This document shows positions 50,823 to 59,891 of a stretch of 64,000 bases of DNA, in pieces. Source of the stretch: Longimicrobium sp. (GTDB taxonomy: Bacteria > Gemmatimonadota > Gemmatimonadetes > Longimicrobiales > Longimicrobiaceae); NCBI RefSeq assembly GCF_036388275.1, contig NZ_DASVSF010000097.1, positions 1 through 64,000 of the forward strand, written 5' to 3'. The notes below the pieces were generated by a model. The model was not told where the DNA came from, made no database searches, and saw nothing but the letters and a program-made list of their open reading frames with translations. A program made the translations under genes and the position numbers. The first letter of the stretch is position 1, and each line of letters opens with the position of its first letter.

Positions 50823-51197
50823 ATGCGCCTTCGCACCGCCCTGTACGCATTCGCCGCCGCCACGCTGGCCGGCTGCAATCCCATCGGCCCCTGCACGCTG
50901 ATCGGCTGCTTCGACGGGCTCACCGTCCGCTTCGCTAGCCAGCCGGCCGGTGCTTTCCGTGTAGAGGCCATCGTGCCCGGCGACGCCACGCCGCACGTCT
51001 TCGAGTGCCCGTCGGGCGTTTGTGATCCCGTGATATTTCCGGACCTGATGCCGGAACGTGTGACCATTCGCGTCACCACCGCGGCGGGTACGCGCAGCCA
51101 GGAGTTCACGCCCAAGTACGAGGCGCAGTACCCCAACGGCCGCCGCTGCGGGGCCGCGTGCCGCAACGCGACGGTAACCATGCAGCTCCCCGGCTGA
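50823..51197 (+). CDS. Hypothetical Cys-containing lipoprotein
   Basis: 124 residues from ATG 50823; lipobox LAGC. The mature part has six further cysteines (IGPCTLIGCF, ECPSGVCDP, RRCGAACRN) arranged in three pairs and a beta-rich middle. No family recognised. Confidence 0.55.
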   Translation: MRLRTALYAFAAATLAGCNPIGPCTLIGCFDGLTVRFASQPAGAFRVEAIVPGDATPHVFECPSGVCDPVIFPDLMPERVTIRVTTAAGTRSQEFTPKYEAQYPNGRRCGAACRNATVTMQLPG

Positions 51198-51257
51198 ACG
51201 AGGATCGGCACGCTTCTGGCCCCCGCGACGCCTCCCGAATTCCTGACAGGAGGCGAA

Positions 51258-52214
51258 ATGCGCGCGATGGTCATTCCCCGCCACGGCGGGCCCGAAGTCT
51301 TCGAGCTGAGAGACATCGATCGTCCCCGGCCGCGCGCTGGCGAGGTGCTGGTGCGCGTGGTGTGCTCCGGCACCAACCCGGTAGATGCCAAGCTGCGCCA
51401 GAACGCGGGGTGGGCCGGGCTCACGCCGCCGCTGGTGCTGGGCTACGACGTGTCGGGCGTGGTGGAGGAGGTGGGTGCCGACGTCACCGGCTTCCAGCCC
51501 GGCGACGAGGTGTTCTACACGCCCGAGACCATCGGCAACTCGCTGGGCAGCTACGCCGAGTACAACGCGGCGCCGGCCAGCATCGTCGCCCACAACCCGC
51601 GCACGATGTCGCACGAGGAAGCCGCGGGCGTTCCGCTGGCCGGCGGCACCGCCTGGGAGGCCATCATCCGGCGGATGCGGGTGATGCCGGGCGAAACGGT
51701 GCTCATCCACGGCGGCGCGGGTGGCGTGGGCTCGTTCGCGGTGCAGATCGCCAAGGCCGTGGGGGCGCGGGTGCTGGCCACGGCGGGCACGCGCAACCAG
51801 GCGGTGCTGCGCGAGTTGGGCGTGGACGTTCCCATCGACTACACGCAGCAGGACGCGGCCGAGGTGGCGCTGCGGGAGACGGGCGGCAAGGGCGTGGACG
51901 CGGTGTTCGACACCGTCGGCGGCGAGGCGATCAAAAAGAGCATTCCCGCCACGCGTCCGTTCGGCCGGCTGTCGACCATCCTGACGCCCGAGGGCACGCT
52001 CGGCGGGCTTTCGAGCAAAAACCAGACGCTGTTCGGCATCTTCCTGATGCGCGAGTCACTGCGATTGCGCGAGATGGCGGCGCTGATCGACCAGAGGAAG
52101 ATGCGCACGCTAATCGGTGAGACGCTGTCGCTCGAACAGGTGCACAAGGCGCACGAGCGGCTGGATTCCGGTCACGGCACCGGCAAGGTGATCCTTCGCG
52201 TCGCGGAGGGCTGA
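51258..52214 (+). CDS. Zinc-free NAD(P)H quinone oxidoreductase (MDR family)
   Basis: 318 residues with AGGAGG before the ATG. GroES-like N-terminus (EVLVRVVCSGTNPVDAKLRQNAGW, GYDVSGVVEEVGADVTGFQPGDEVF) and Rossmann domain (GETVLIHGGAGGVGSFAVQIAKAVGARVLATAG). Zinc-binding cysteines of alcohol dehydrogenases are absent, as in quinone oxidoreductases. It reduces quinones or alkenals with NADPH; the substrate is unknown. Confidence 0.87.
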   Translation: MRAMVIPRHGGPEVFELRDIDRPRPRAGEVLVRVVCSGTNPVDAKLRQNAGWAGLTPPLVLGYDVSGVVEEVGADVTGFQPGDEVFYTPETIGNSLGSYAEYNAAPASIVAHNPRTMSHEEAAGVPLAGGTAWEAIIRRMRVMPGETVLIHGGAGGVGSFAVQIAKAVGARVLATAGTRNQAVLRELGVDVPIDYTQQDAAEVALRETGGKGVDAVFDTVGGEAIKKSIPATRPFGRLSTILTPEGTLGGLSSKNQTLFGIFLMRESLRLREMAALIDQRKMRTLIGETLSLEQVHKAHERLDSGHGTGKVILRVAEG

Positions 52215-52236
52215 TCCGCCTCTGCCGATCCGTCCC

Positions 52237-53061
52237 ATGCGCATCCCCGCCCCGCTGCTGGCGGCCTGTGTCTTGGCCGCGGCGGCGGGCGGATGCGTCC
52301 CGCTCCATCCCGTGAACCCAATGACGGCCGATCCCTGCCCGGAGCTCGTAGAGTTCTCCGGTTTCCAGTGGCGCATATCCACCAGGCGCATGCAGGGCGA
52401 CGCTCGCTGGAGCCGCTGCCAGGTGGAGGTCCGCGACGGCGCGCTCGTGCTCCGGCTCAGCCGCGCCGCCGGGGAGCCGTTCCTGGGTGCGCAGCTCGCC
52501 CTCGCTGCTGGGGACGACGAGGCGCGCCTGGGCATCGGCCGCTACGAGTTCCGGATCGATCCCGTTCCCTCCGCGTCGCTCCCGCCGCGCGGAGTGTTCG
52601 CGATGTTTTCGTACGGCGGACCGTCGGGAATCGACCGGCGGGGCGTGTGGGGCTACAACGAGATCGACATCGAGATCAACCGATCGTGGCTGCGGACGGA
52701 CGACGGCCACGTGATCGGCACTCCGCCCGTCTACACCGTGTGGCCCGCCGCCCAGTCCGGCCGGAGGCGCACCGGCCGCAGGTCGCCCGCCTCGCACCAC
52801 ATCCCCGGCCTCACCCTCCCCGATCCGCTCGCGTCGCCGACCATCCACACGTTCGACTGGGCGCCCAGATCCGTCCGCTTCGCCAGCCTCCACGCGGACG
52901 CCATCGCCCGGTTCTCGGCCTGGGCCGCGGCCGACATCGACCTGGCCCCGGGCGCAGTCCCGTCCACGCCGATGGTGCCGATGATCAACCTGTGGGCGGT
53001 CGCGTCGGGAGCGCGGATCGAAAAGCAGGAGTGCGGCGGCGACTACCCATGCGGCACCTAG
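52237..53061 (+). CDS. GH16-like glucanase-fold lipoprotein
   Basis: 274 residues; lipobox AGGC. The concanavalin-like sandwich has the GH16 catalytic motif E-I-D-I-E in GYNEIDIEINRSW, the flanking aromatic FAMFSYG and the late HTFDWAPRSVRF and MVPMINLWAV strands. It probably binds or cleaves a beta-glucan or similar polysaccharide at the cell surface. One Cys pair near the C-terminus (ECGGDYPC). Confidence 0.75.
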   Translation: MRIPAPLLAACVLAAAAGGCVPLHPVNPMTADPCPELVEFSGFQWRISTRRMQGDARWSRCQVEVRDGALVLRLSRAAGEPFLGAQLALAAGDDEARLGIGRYEFRIDPVPSASLPPRGVFAMFSYGGPSGIDRRGVWGYNEIDIEINRSWLRTDDGHVIGTPPVYTVWPAAQSGRRRTGRRSPASHHIPGLTLPDPLASPTIHTFDWAPRSVRFASLHADAIARFSAWAAADIDLAPGAVPSTPMVPMINLWAVASGARIEKQECGGDYPCGT

Positions 53062-53070
53062 ACGGTCATC

Positions 53071-53397
53071 GTGCGATCCGTCCGCCTCCCCGTGCCCATC
53101 CACAAGCACGCGGGTGACGGCCAGCAAGGTGCACCGGGCGCACGCCTCACCGATCCCCTCATCGTCCACGTCGCCGACGAACACGATCGCCCGATGAGCG
53201 GCGTCGCCGTGGAGTTCTCCGTCACCCGAGGCGGCGGCACTCTCACCGCGAACGCCGATCGCGTGACGATGGTGACGGACGCCGATGGCCTCGCGCGCGC
53301 TGCTTGGACGCTCGGCCCCGCCGGGGCGCAGGAGGCGCAGGCGCGCGTGGTGAACGGGACGCGCGAGCCGGTGGCTTTCACGGCCGCGCTCCCCTGA
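53071..53397 (+). pseudogene. Orphan Big-1 domain fragment
   Basis: 108 codons from GTG with no signal peptide. GDGQQGAPGARLTDPLIVHVADEHDRPMSGVAVEFSV and GLARAAWTLGP are a single bacterial Ig-like group 1 domain, normally part of large exported proteins. With no exporter signal and no companion domains it looks like a leftover piece; it could also be a very small intact gene coupled to the GH16-like gene nine bases upstream. Confidence 0.5.
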
Positions 53398-53605
53398 GTT
53401 CTTCCGCATCGACCTGCGATTCCTGCGCGCGGCGTGGTTGTTCCGCATCTACCGGCTGGCAAGCTGGTGCGGTATTCGGTGGGCGCTCCAGCTCTTTGGA
53501 CGGGTGATCCGCTCGCGCCCTGAAGAGCTGCTAATGCGCTGCTGCTGGTTCTGCTGCCCCTGTTCACGAGCCGCTGGCTGAACCATGCCCCTCGACCGGA
53601 ATGCG

Positions 53606-53635
53606 AAGAGCCGCCCCGATTTCGAGGCGGCTCTT
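53606..53635 (-). terminator. Terminator of 57-residue gene
   Basis: Ten-base perfect stem AAGAGCCGCC / GGCGGCTCTT with a ten-base loop, eight bases past the stop codon at 53643-53645. Confidence 0.6.
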
Positions 53636-53642
53636 GGTCTGT

Positions 53643-53816
53643 TCACCCGATCAGGCGCCGGACGACCTCTCGGGCTCCGCGGCGATACACCGCGATGCAC
53701 ACCAGCTCGCCCGCCGGATCGATCACCGCCCAAAACCTGTCCCGCTTCTCGATCACAAATCCACCCTTCGTCTCCGGAACGCGGACCTTTCTCTCAGCGC
53801 TTAGCGTCGGACTCAT
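53643..53816 (-). CDS. Small conserved hypothetical protein (57 residues)
   Basis: Too short for usual ORF cut-offs but well supported: GGAGG four bases before ATG 53816, a terminator just after the stop, and a sensible sequence: MSPTLSAERKVRVPETKGGF, then VIEKRDRFWAVIDPAGELV and CIAVYRRGAREVVRRLIG. It looks like a small beta-hairpin/helix protein. I recall similar short proteins in related genomes, function unknown. Confidence 0.6.
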   Translation of the reverse strand: MSPTLSAERKVRVPETKGGFVIEKRDRFWAVIDPAGELVCIAVYRRGAREVVRRLIG

Positions 53817-53898
53817 TCTGCCTCCGATCCTCTTGACCCTCGGCTCGCCGCAGGGCTAGCTTCGGTGAGCGAGGCGGCCTCGGGTCGTTACGTGGAAC

Positions 53899-53947
53899 AA
53901 GGCTGGCCGGTCTTCTTCGCGGGAGTACGGTCAGCCTTGCTTTTTTT
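53899..53947 (+). terminator. Stem-loop with T7 run
   Basis: AAGGCTGgCCG pairs with CGGtCAGCCTT and is followed by GCTTTTTTT. No plus-strand gene ends nearby, so it may stop read-through into the HTH gene, or be an attenuator. Confidence 0.5.
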
Positions 53948-53983
53948 GCCCTGCTGTAAACAAGATACTTACAAGCAGGCGGT

Positions 53984-54229
53984 TTGTCAACCTCAGGTTT
54001 ACACTTGGACTTCAAGACCGCGACGGACATCCTTGGCGTCCCCGCCGCCAGGCTGGCGGAGGAGTTTGGCCTTGAGCCGCAGACCATTCGTCAGATGCGG
54101 ATGGCCCCTGAGGCGCGTGGATACCGAACGCCACCCGCGAATTGGCAGGCCGTCGTGCTCCGCTTGGCACGTGAGCGCGGCGCCGAGTTGCACGCACTTG
54201 CCGAAACCTTGGAGCGCGTGATGCGGTAG
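53984..54229 (+). CDS. Small helix-turn-helix protein
   Basis: About 81 residues; the start is probably TTG 53984 or TTG 54005 because no ATG fits. LGVPAARLAEEFGLEPQTIRQMRM is a helix-turn-helix, followed by GYRTPPANWQAVVLRLARERGAELHALAETLERV. It may regulate the ATPase gene 80 bases downstream. Its upstream DNA is AT-rich (TAAACAAGATACTTACAAG). Confidence 0.5.
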   Translation: MSTSGLHLDFKTATDILGVPAARLAEEFGLEPQTIRQMRMAPEARGYRTPPANWQAVVLRLARERGAELHALAETLERVMR

Positions 54230-54310
54230 GCTGCGTCAGCTACAATGACAAGACTCCGTATGTGCTTTCGCCTGCATCTCGGCGAGGCATCACTGTAACT
54301 ACTGGATGCG

Positions 54311-55438
54311 ATGAGCGATCCCACCCCGATGCTTCAGCGGCTGTCCCTCTCCGGCTTCAAGACGGTCCGGCGATTGGACGCATTGGAATTGGGAATGATG
54401 AACCTGCTAATCGGGCCGAATGGAGCAGGCAAGTCGAACCTGATCTCCTTCTTCCGCCTGCTCAATCGCATGGCGACGCCGCCCGGCAATCTCCAGTTGT
54501 TCGTGGCTAAGGCTGGAGGAGCGAGTACGCTGCTTCACAACGGTTCGGCTTTCACTCAAGACATCTGCAGCGATCTTGTATTCGCTGCCCCTCTTGGATG
54601 GCGGGAGTATGGCTTCCGCCTCTCGTACGCGGCTCAGGACACGCTGATCTTCGCTCAAGAGCAAATCACTCGTAGCCACGAGCACGAACGAGGATGCGAC
54701 GACAGCCGACTCTCGATGGGCTCAGGTCATCGCGAATCGCACCTAATCTATGCCAATGACATCGATATCCGGCACATGACGGAGGGCCTACAGGGATTCT
54801 TCGCAGATTGCTTGGTTTACCAGTTCCACAATACATCTGAAACGGCGCGGATCCGCCAGCGTTGGAGCGTAACAGACAACCGGTCGCTGAAAGAGGATGG
54901 GGCCAACCTAGCGCCCTTCCTGCTCCGAATCCTGCAACAGCATCCGCCGCACTACCAGCGAATCACGAGCACGCTTCGGCAGATTGCGTCCTACTTCGCC
55001 GACTTCGTGCTCGAGCCAGAAGGCGATAGCGTGCTTCTGCGGTGGCGGGAAATCGGGAGCGACATCGTATTCGGGCCACACCAAGCTTCCGACGGGACGC
55101 TCCGGGCAATGGCTCTTATCGCATTGCTCATGCAGCCCACGGCCGAGATGCCGTCCATCATCATCCTCGACGAGCCGGAGCTTGGGCTTCATCCACGCGC
55201 CATCGCCGTGCTGGCGGGCCTGCTGCAAGCGGCTTCGCTGCACCGGCAGGTGATCGTCGCTACGCAGTCATCAGTTCTCCTCGACCACTTCGAACCCGAG
55301 CAAGTGATCGTGGGAGAGCGCGAGGGGTCCGAATCCGTGTTCCGGCGCCTGGACCGCTACAAGCTGGAATCCTGGCTGGAGGAATTCACGCTTTCCGACC
55401 TGTGGGACAAGAACGTGCTGGGCGGAAGGCCGCACTGA
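54311..55438 (+). CDS. AAA ATPase, RecF/OLD-like
   Basis: 375 residues. An ABC-type split ATPase: Walker A IGPNGAGKSN (residues 34-43), signature-like region GTLRAMALIALLMQ, Walker B PSIIILDEPELGLHP (about 283) and H-loop VIVATQSSVLLDHF. It belongs with AAA_21-type ATPases that pair with a DUF4276 partner, a layout like AbiL defence systems. Base composition is lower in GC. Its partner gene is truncated here (next feature), so the system may be broken. Confidence 0.8.
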   Translation: MSDPTPMLQRLSLSGFKTVRRLDALELGMMNLLIGPNGAGKSNLISFFRLLNRMATPPGNLQLFVAKAGGASTLLHNGSAFTQDICSDLVFAAPLGWREYGFRLSYAAQDTLIFAQEQITRSHEHERGCDDSRLSMGSGHRESHLIYANDIDIRHMTEGLQGFFADCLVYQFHNTSETARIRQRWSVTDNRSLKEDGANLAPFLLRILQQHPPHYQRITSTLRQIASYFADFVLEPEGDSVLLRWREIGSDIVFGPHQASDGTLRAMALIALLMQPTAEMPSIIILDEPELGLHPRAIAVLAGLLQAASLHRQVIVATQSSVLLDHFEPEQVIVGEREGSESVFRRLDRYKLESWLEEFTLSDLWDKNVLGGRPH

Positions 55439-55647
55439 TGGTGCGTCTGAACGTCCTGGCGGAGGGTCAGACGGAAGAGGCATTCGTATACCAGGTGCTC
55501 GCGCCGCATCTGGCCGATTACGGGGTCGTGGCTGCCGCGCGTTGCGTCACGACGAGGCGCGACCGCCGCCGCCCTGACCAGGTGTTCCGGGGCGGCTTTC
55601 GCGATTTCGGCAAGGCGTTGCGCGACCTTCAACGTGACTACGTGTAA
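55438..55647 (+). pseudogene. Truncated DUF4276 gene
   Basis: 69 codons from an ATG overlapping the ATPase stop by one base. VRLNVLAEGQTEEAFVYQVLAPHLADYGV and GGFRDFGKALRDLQ match the N-terminus of DUF4276, a TOPRIM-like nuclease family of about 200 residues. The rest, including the acidic catalytic region, is missing: the frame ends at TAA three bases before a DUF433 gene. Confidence 0.7.
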
Positions 55648-55650
55648 CCC

Positions 55651-55884
55651 ATGACCGAAATCACATCCGTCATACACTGTGATCCGGACATCCTGGGGGG
55701 CACAGCGGTCTTCGTCGGCACGCGCGTGCCTCTTCAGAACCTGATCGACTATCTGTCGGCGGGCGACAGTCTCGACGACTTTCTCCGCTCGTTCCCAACG
55801 GTCAGTCGCGAGCAGGCGACTGCGGCTCTCGAGCGGATTGGTCCCGGCGAGATCATCCACCTCCACGCGCAGCCGCCGAGCTGA
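55651..55884 (+). CDS. Orphan DUF433 antitoxin-like protein
   Basis: 77 residues: IHCDPDILGGTAVFVGTRVPLQNLIDYLSAGDSLDDFLRSFPTVSREQATAAL. Clearly related to the antitoxin at 50146, but no DUF5615 toxin follows. It directly abuts the truncated DUF4276 gene, suggesting that recombination joined the two loci. Confidence 0.8.
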   Translation: MTEITSVIHCDPDILGGTAVFVGTRVPLQNLIDYLSAGDSLDDFLRSFPTVSREQATAALERIGPGEIIHLHAQPPS

Positions 55885-56035
55885 TCGAGCAGGCTCTCCG
55901 TCTGCATGATGCTCCGTCCCGGGTGGCGGAACAAACGTTGCGACCTACATTGACCCTGCTTCGGCGGGGCGGGAGTGCGGAGCCCCGCGGCGGATTGGAC
56001 CAGACCCGTTGATCAACCCTGAGGGAGGTGGAGGA

Positions 56036-56650
<615 letters not shown>

Positions 56651-56677
56651 CGCGCCGGCCCGCGGCTGATCGCGCGC

Positions 56678-56716
56678 AAGCGCCCCCGTCCGCCACCGCG
56701 CGCACGGGGGCGCCTT
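56678..56716 (+). terminator. Stem-loop terminator after sodA
   Basis: GCGCCCCCGT pairs with ACGGGGGCGC; the outer bases AAG and CTT add to the stem. About 30 bases past the stop. Confidence 0.6.
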
Positions 56717-56822
56717 GCATCCATGCCCGTCCCATCGACCTTCGCGATAACCCTCTGGCGTTCGCCCCTGCGCGCGGTTACGCTGCATCCACTGGCCATC
56801 TCCCCCCTCCCGTTCCCCGCCC

Positions 56823-57965
56823 ATGCCGCTCACGATCGGCGTTCCCACGGAAACCGCGCTCGGCGAGCGCCGCGTCGCGCTGGTTCCCGAAATCTGCGCG
56901 AAGCTGGCCGCGCAGGACATGCAGGTTCTCGTCGAAAGCGGCGCGGGCGAGGCCGCATACTTTCCGGACGACGCGTTCCAGGCCGCGGGCGCCCACGTCG
57001 TCTCCCGCGCCGAAGTGCTGCGCGCGGACGTGCTGGCGACGGTGAACGGCCCCGGCGAGGACGACCTGCCACACGTCCGGCGGGATGGCGTGCTCGTCGG
57101 CCTCATGCGGCCGCTGGACGACGCTGCGCGGATGGAGCGCATCGCCGCCACGGGCGCCACGGCGCTGGCGATGGACCTGGTGCCGCGCACCACCCGCGCC
57201 CAGAGCATGGACGCGCTCTCCGCCATGGCGACCGTCGCCGGATACCGCGCCGTGCTGCTGGCCGCCGAGGCGCTGCCCCGCTTCTTTCCCCTGCTCACCA
57301 CCGCCGCCGGGACCATGCGGCCCGCCAAGGTGCTCGTGCTGGGCGCCGGCGTGGCGGGGCTGCAGGCGATCGCCACGGCGCGGCGGCTGGGCGCGGTGGT
57401 CTCGGCGTACGACGTTCGCGCGGCGGCGGCAGAGGAGGCCCGCTCGCTGGGCGCCACGTTCATCACGCTGGACCTGGACACCGCGGGGGCCGAGGGCGGC
57501 GGCGGGTACGCGGCCGCGCTGGACGAGGAGCGGCAGCGGCGCCAGGTGGAGCTGCTGGGCGCGCACGTCGCCGCGCAGGACGTAGTGATCTGCACGGCGC
57601 TCGTCCCCGGCCGGCGCGCGCCGCTGCTGGTGTCGGAAGAGGCCGTCGGCGGGATGGCGCCCGGCTCGGTGATCGTGGACCTGGCCGCGCCCAACGGGGG
57701 CAACTGCGCCCTCACCCACCCCGGCGTCGCGTCGCACGCGGGCGGCGTCCGCATCTACGGCCCGCTGAACCTGCCCGCCGAGATGCCCGTGCACGCCAGC
57801 CAGATGTACGCACGCACGATGGCGGCCCTGGTCGGGTACTTCGCCAAGGACGGCGCGTTCGCCCCGGCGGAGGACGACGAGATCTTCCGCGGGATGTGCG
57901 TCACCGCCGGCGGCCAGGTGGTGAACGAGCGCGTCCGCGCCCTCCTCGCGGCCCCGCCCGCCTGA
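56823..57965 (+). CDS. pntAA: NAD(P) transhydrogenase alpha subunit part 1
   Basis: 380 residues. N-terminal alanine dehydrogenase/PntA fold starts LTIGVPTETALGERRVALVPE; the NAD-binding motif is VLVLGAGVAGLQAIATARRLGA; RAQSMDALSAMATVAGYRAV is the mobile substrate region. Soluble domain I of the proton-pumping transhydrogenase. Domain II and III genes follow, the three-subunit arrangement. Confidence 0.92.
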   Translation: MPLTIGVPTETALGERRVALVPEICAKLAAQDMQVLVESGAGEAAYFPDDAFQAAGAHVVSRAEVLRADVLATVNGPGEDDLPHVRRDGVLVGLMRPLDDAARMERIAATGATALAMDLVPRTTRAQSMDALSAMATVAGYRAVLLAAEALPRFFPLLTTAAGTMRPAKVLVLGAGVAGLQAIATARRLGAVVSAYDVRAAAAEEARSLGATFITLDLDTAGAEGGGGYAAALDEERQRRQVELLGAHVAAQDVVICTALVPGRRAPLLVSEEAVGGMAPGSVIVDLAAPNGGNCALTHPGVASHAGGVRIYGPLNLPAEMPVHASQMYARTMAALVGYFAKDGAFAPAEDDEIFRGMCVTAGGQVVNERVRALLAAPPA

Positions 57966-57999
57966 TGACGTATTCTCCTCCCCCTCACGCCGCGCCCCC

Positions 58000-58314
58000 A
58001 TGGTCGTAACCCTGCTCGTGGTATTCGTGCTCGCGTCGTTCGTCGGCGTCGAGATCATCAGCAAGGTCCCGCAGACGCTGCACACGCCGCTGATGTCGGG
58101 GAGCAACGCCGTCAGCGGCATCACCGTCGTGGGCGCCATCGCTGCGGCCGGGATGGTGGATTCGCCCGTGGCGCAGTGGCTGGGCTTCGTTGCGCTGGTG
58201 CTGGCGACGATCAACGTGGTGGGCGGCTACTTGGTGACCGACCGCATGCTGCAGATGTTCAAAAAGCGCGAGCCGGCGAAGCTGGGTGACACACAGGCGG
58301 GAGACGGCCGATGA
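58000..58314 (+). CDS. pntAB: NAD(P) transhydrogenase alpha subunit part 2
   Basis: 104 residues, three membrane helices. VFVLASFVGVEIISKVPQTLHTPLMSGSNAVSGITVVGAI is the conserved domain-II block (LHTPLMSGSNA). Overlaps pntB by four bases (ATGA). Confidence 0.92.
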   Translation: MVVTLLVVFVLASFVGVEIISKVPQTLHTPLMSGSNAVSGITVVGAIAAAGMVDSPVAQWLGFVALVLATINVVGGYLVTDRMLQMFKKREPAKLGDTQAGDGR

Positions 58315-59765
58315 GCACGCTGGTGAACCTGGCGTACCTGGCGGCTGCGGCGCTGTTCATCATCGGCATCAAGCGGATGAACTCTCCCGCCACCGCGCGC
58401 GCGGGCAACCGCCTCTCGGCCGTCGGAATGCTGATCGCCATCGTGGCCACGCTGCTCTCCGCCCGCATCCTGTCGCCGTGGATGATCGCCGGCGGATTGG
58501 CGCTGGGGACGGTGCTGGGAATTCTGCTCGCCCTGCGCGTGCAGATGACGCAGATGCCGGAGATGGTGGCCGCGCTGAACGGGCTGGGCGGCGCGGCCTC
58601 GGCGCTGGTGGCCTGGGCGGAGGTCAGCCGATACACCGCGGCGCAGGCGGAAGGGTTCGCCGGGTCCGGCTTCGCCCGCCACGGGCTGGTGGCGCTGGAT
58701 GCGCGGCTGGTGATCACCATCACCCTGAGCGTGCTGATCGGTGCCGTGACGTTCTCGGGGAGCTTCGTGGCGTTCGGGAAGCTGAACGGAAAGATCTCCG
58801 GCAACCCGGTGTCGTTCCCGGGGATGCGCCTCATCACCAGCCTCCTCGCGCTGGTGTCCCTCGCCGCGGTGGCGTTTCCGCTGGTGAGGCTGGGCGACTC
58901 GGGCTTCGACGCCGGCCCGCTGGCGATCTCCACGCTCGTCCTGGGCGTGGTGGCGCTGGTGCTGGGCGTGCTGCTGGTGATTCCCATCGGCGGGGCCGAC
59001 ATGCCGGTGGTGGTCTCGCTGCTCAACTCGTACTCGGGGCTGGCCGCGGCGGCGACGGGGTTCGTGCTGGAGAACCAGGCGCTGATCGTCAGTGGGGCGC
59101 TGGTGGGCGCGTCGGGGATCATCCTCAGCAAGATCATGTGCGACGCCATGAACCGGTCGCTGCTGAACGTGCTGGTGGGCGGGTTCGGCGGGGGCGCGGC
59201 GGAGGGCGGGGAGCGCTCCGCCGCCGGGCTGACGGTGCGCACGGTGACGCCCGACGACGCGGCGGTGCTGCTGGCGTACGCCGGCCAGGTGGTGGTGGTG
59301 CCGGGGTACGGGCTGGCCGTGGCGCAGGCCCAGCACGTGATTCGTGAGCTGGTGGACCTGGTGCAGGCGCGCGGCGTGCGGGTGAAGTACGCCATCCACC
59401 CGGTGGCGGGACGCATGCCCGGCCACATGAACGTGCTGCTGGCCGAGGCCAACGTGCCCTACGACCAGCTGTTCGAGATGGACGAGATCAACGACGAGTT
59501 CGAGCGTACCGACGCCGTGCTGGTGATCGGCGCCAACGACGTGGTGAACCCCGCGGCGCGCACGGACCCGTCCTCACCCATCTACGGGATGCCCATCCTG
59601 AACGTGGACCGCGCCAAGAACGTGATCGTGCTCAAGCGGAGCATGGCGGCGGGCTACAGCGGCGTGGAGAACGAGCTCTTCTACCTGCCGCGCACGGGCA
59701 TGCTCTTCGGCGACGCCAGAAAATCACTCGAGCGGCTCGTGGCTGAAGTGAAGGCGCTGAGCTAG
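58311..59765 (+). CDS. pntB: NAD(P) transhydrogenase beta subunit
   Basis: 484 residues: about nine membrane helices (1-285), then the NADP-binding domain III with VVVVPGYGLAVAQAQHVIREL, KYAIHPVAGRMPGHMNVLLAEANVPYD, VLVIGANDVVNPAAR and VIVLKRSMAAGYSGVENELF. Couples the proton gradient to NADPH formation. Last gene of the operon; the terminator at 59788 follows. Confidence 0.94.
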   Translation: MSTLVNLAYLAAAALFIIGIKRMNSPATARAGNRLSAVGMLIAIVATLLSARILSPWMIAGGLALGTVLGILLALRVQMTQMPEMVAALNGLGGAASALVAWAEVSRYTAAQAEGFAGSGFARHGLVALDARLVITITLSVLIGAVTFSGSFVAFGKLNGKISGNPVSFPGMRLITSLLALVSLAAVAFPLVRLGDSGFDAGPLAISTLVLGVVALVLGVLLVIPIGGADMPVVVSLLNSYSGLAAAATGFVLENQALIVSGALVGASGIILSKIMCDAMNRSLLNVLVGGFGGGAAEGGERSAAGLTVRTVTPDDAAVLLAYAGQVVVVPGYGLAVAQAQHVIRELVDLVQARGVRVKYAIHPVAGRMPGHMNVLLAEANVPYDQLFEMDEINDEFERTDAVLVIGANDVVNPAARTDPSSPIYGMPILNVDRAKNVIVLKRSMAAGYSGVENELFYLPRTGMLFGDARKSLERLVAEVKALS

Positions 59766-59787
59766 CGGGATTAATCCCGCAGAACGG

Positions 59788-59814
59788 TTCTCCAGCGCGG
59801 GAGAAATTATTTTT
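59788..59814 (+). terminator. Terminator after pntB
   Basis: TTCTCC / GGAGAA stem with a six-base loop then ATTATTTTT. A 16-bp perfect palindrome GCGGGATTAATCCCGC (59765-59780) sits just before it. Confidence 0.55.
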
Positions 59815-59815
59815 G

Positions 59816-59843
59816 TTGACATTTTGGTTGGAATAAATAATTT
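59816..59843 (+). promoter_or_regulatory. Promoter of the P-loop ATPase gene
   Basis: TTGACA (59816-59821), 16-base spacer, TAATTT (59838-59843), inside a strongly AT-rich stretch unlike the rest of the window. The GTG start is about 50 bases downstream with GGGAGGGGG before it. Confidence 0.55.
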
Positions 59844-59891
59844 GTCCTCCGCGCGACAAGAGTTCGTCGGAATAATTCTTGGGAGGGGGAC

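Noticed and set aside
53865..54221. 118-codon plus-strand frame before the HTH gene
   Set aside because: It runs through the T7-run hairpin and then overlaps the HTH gene in another frame; no recognisable protein features.
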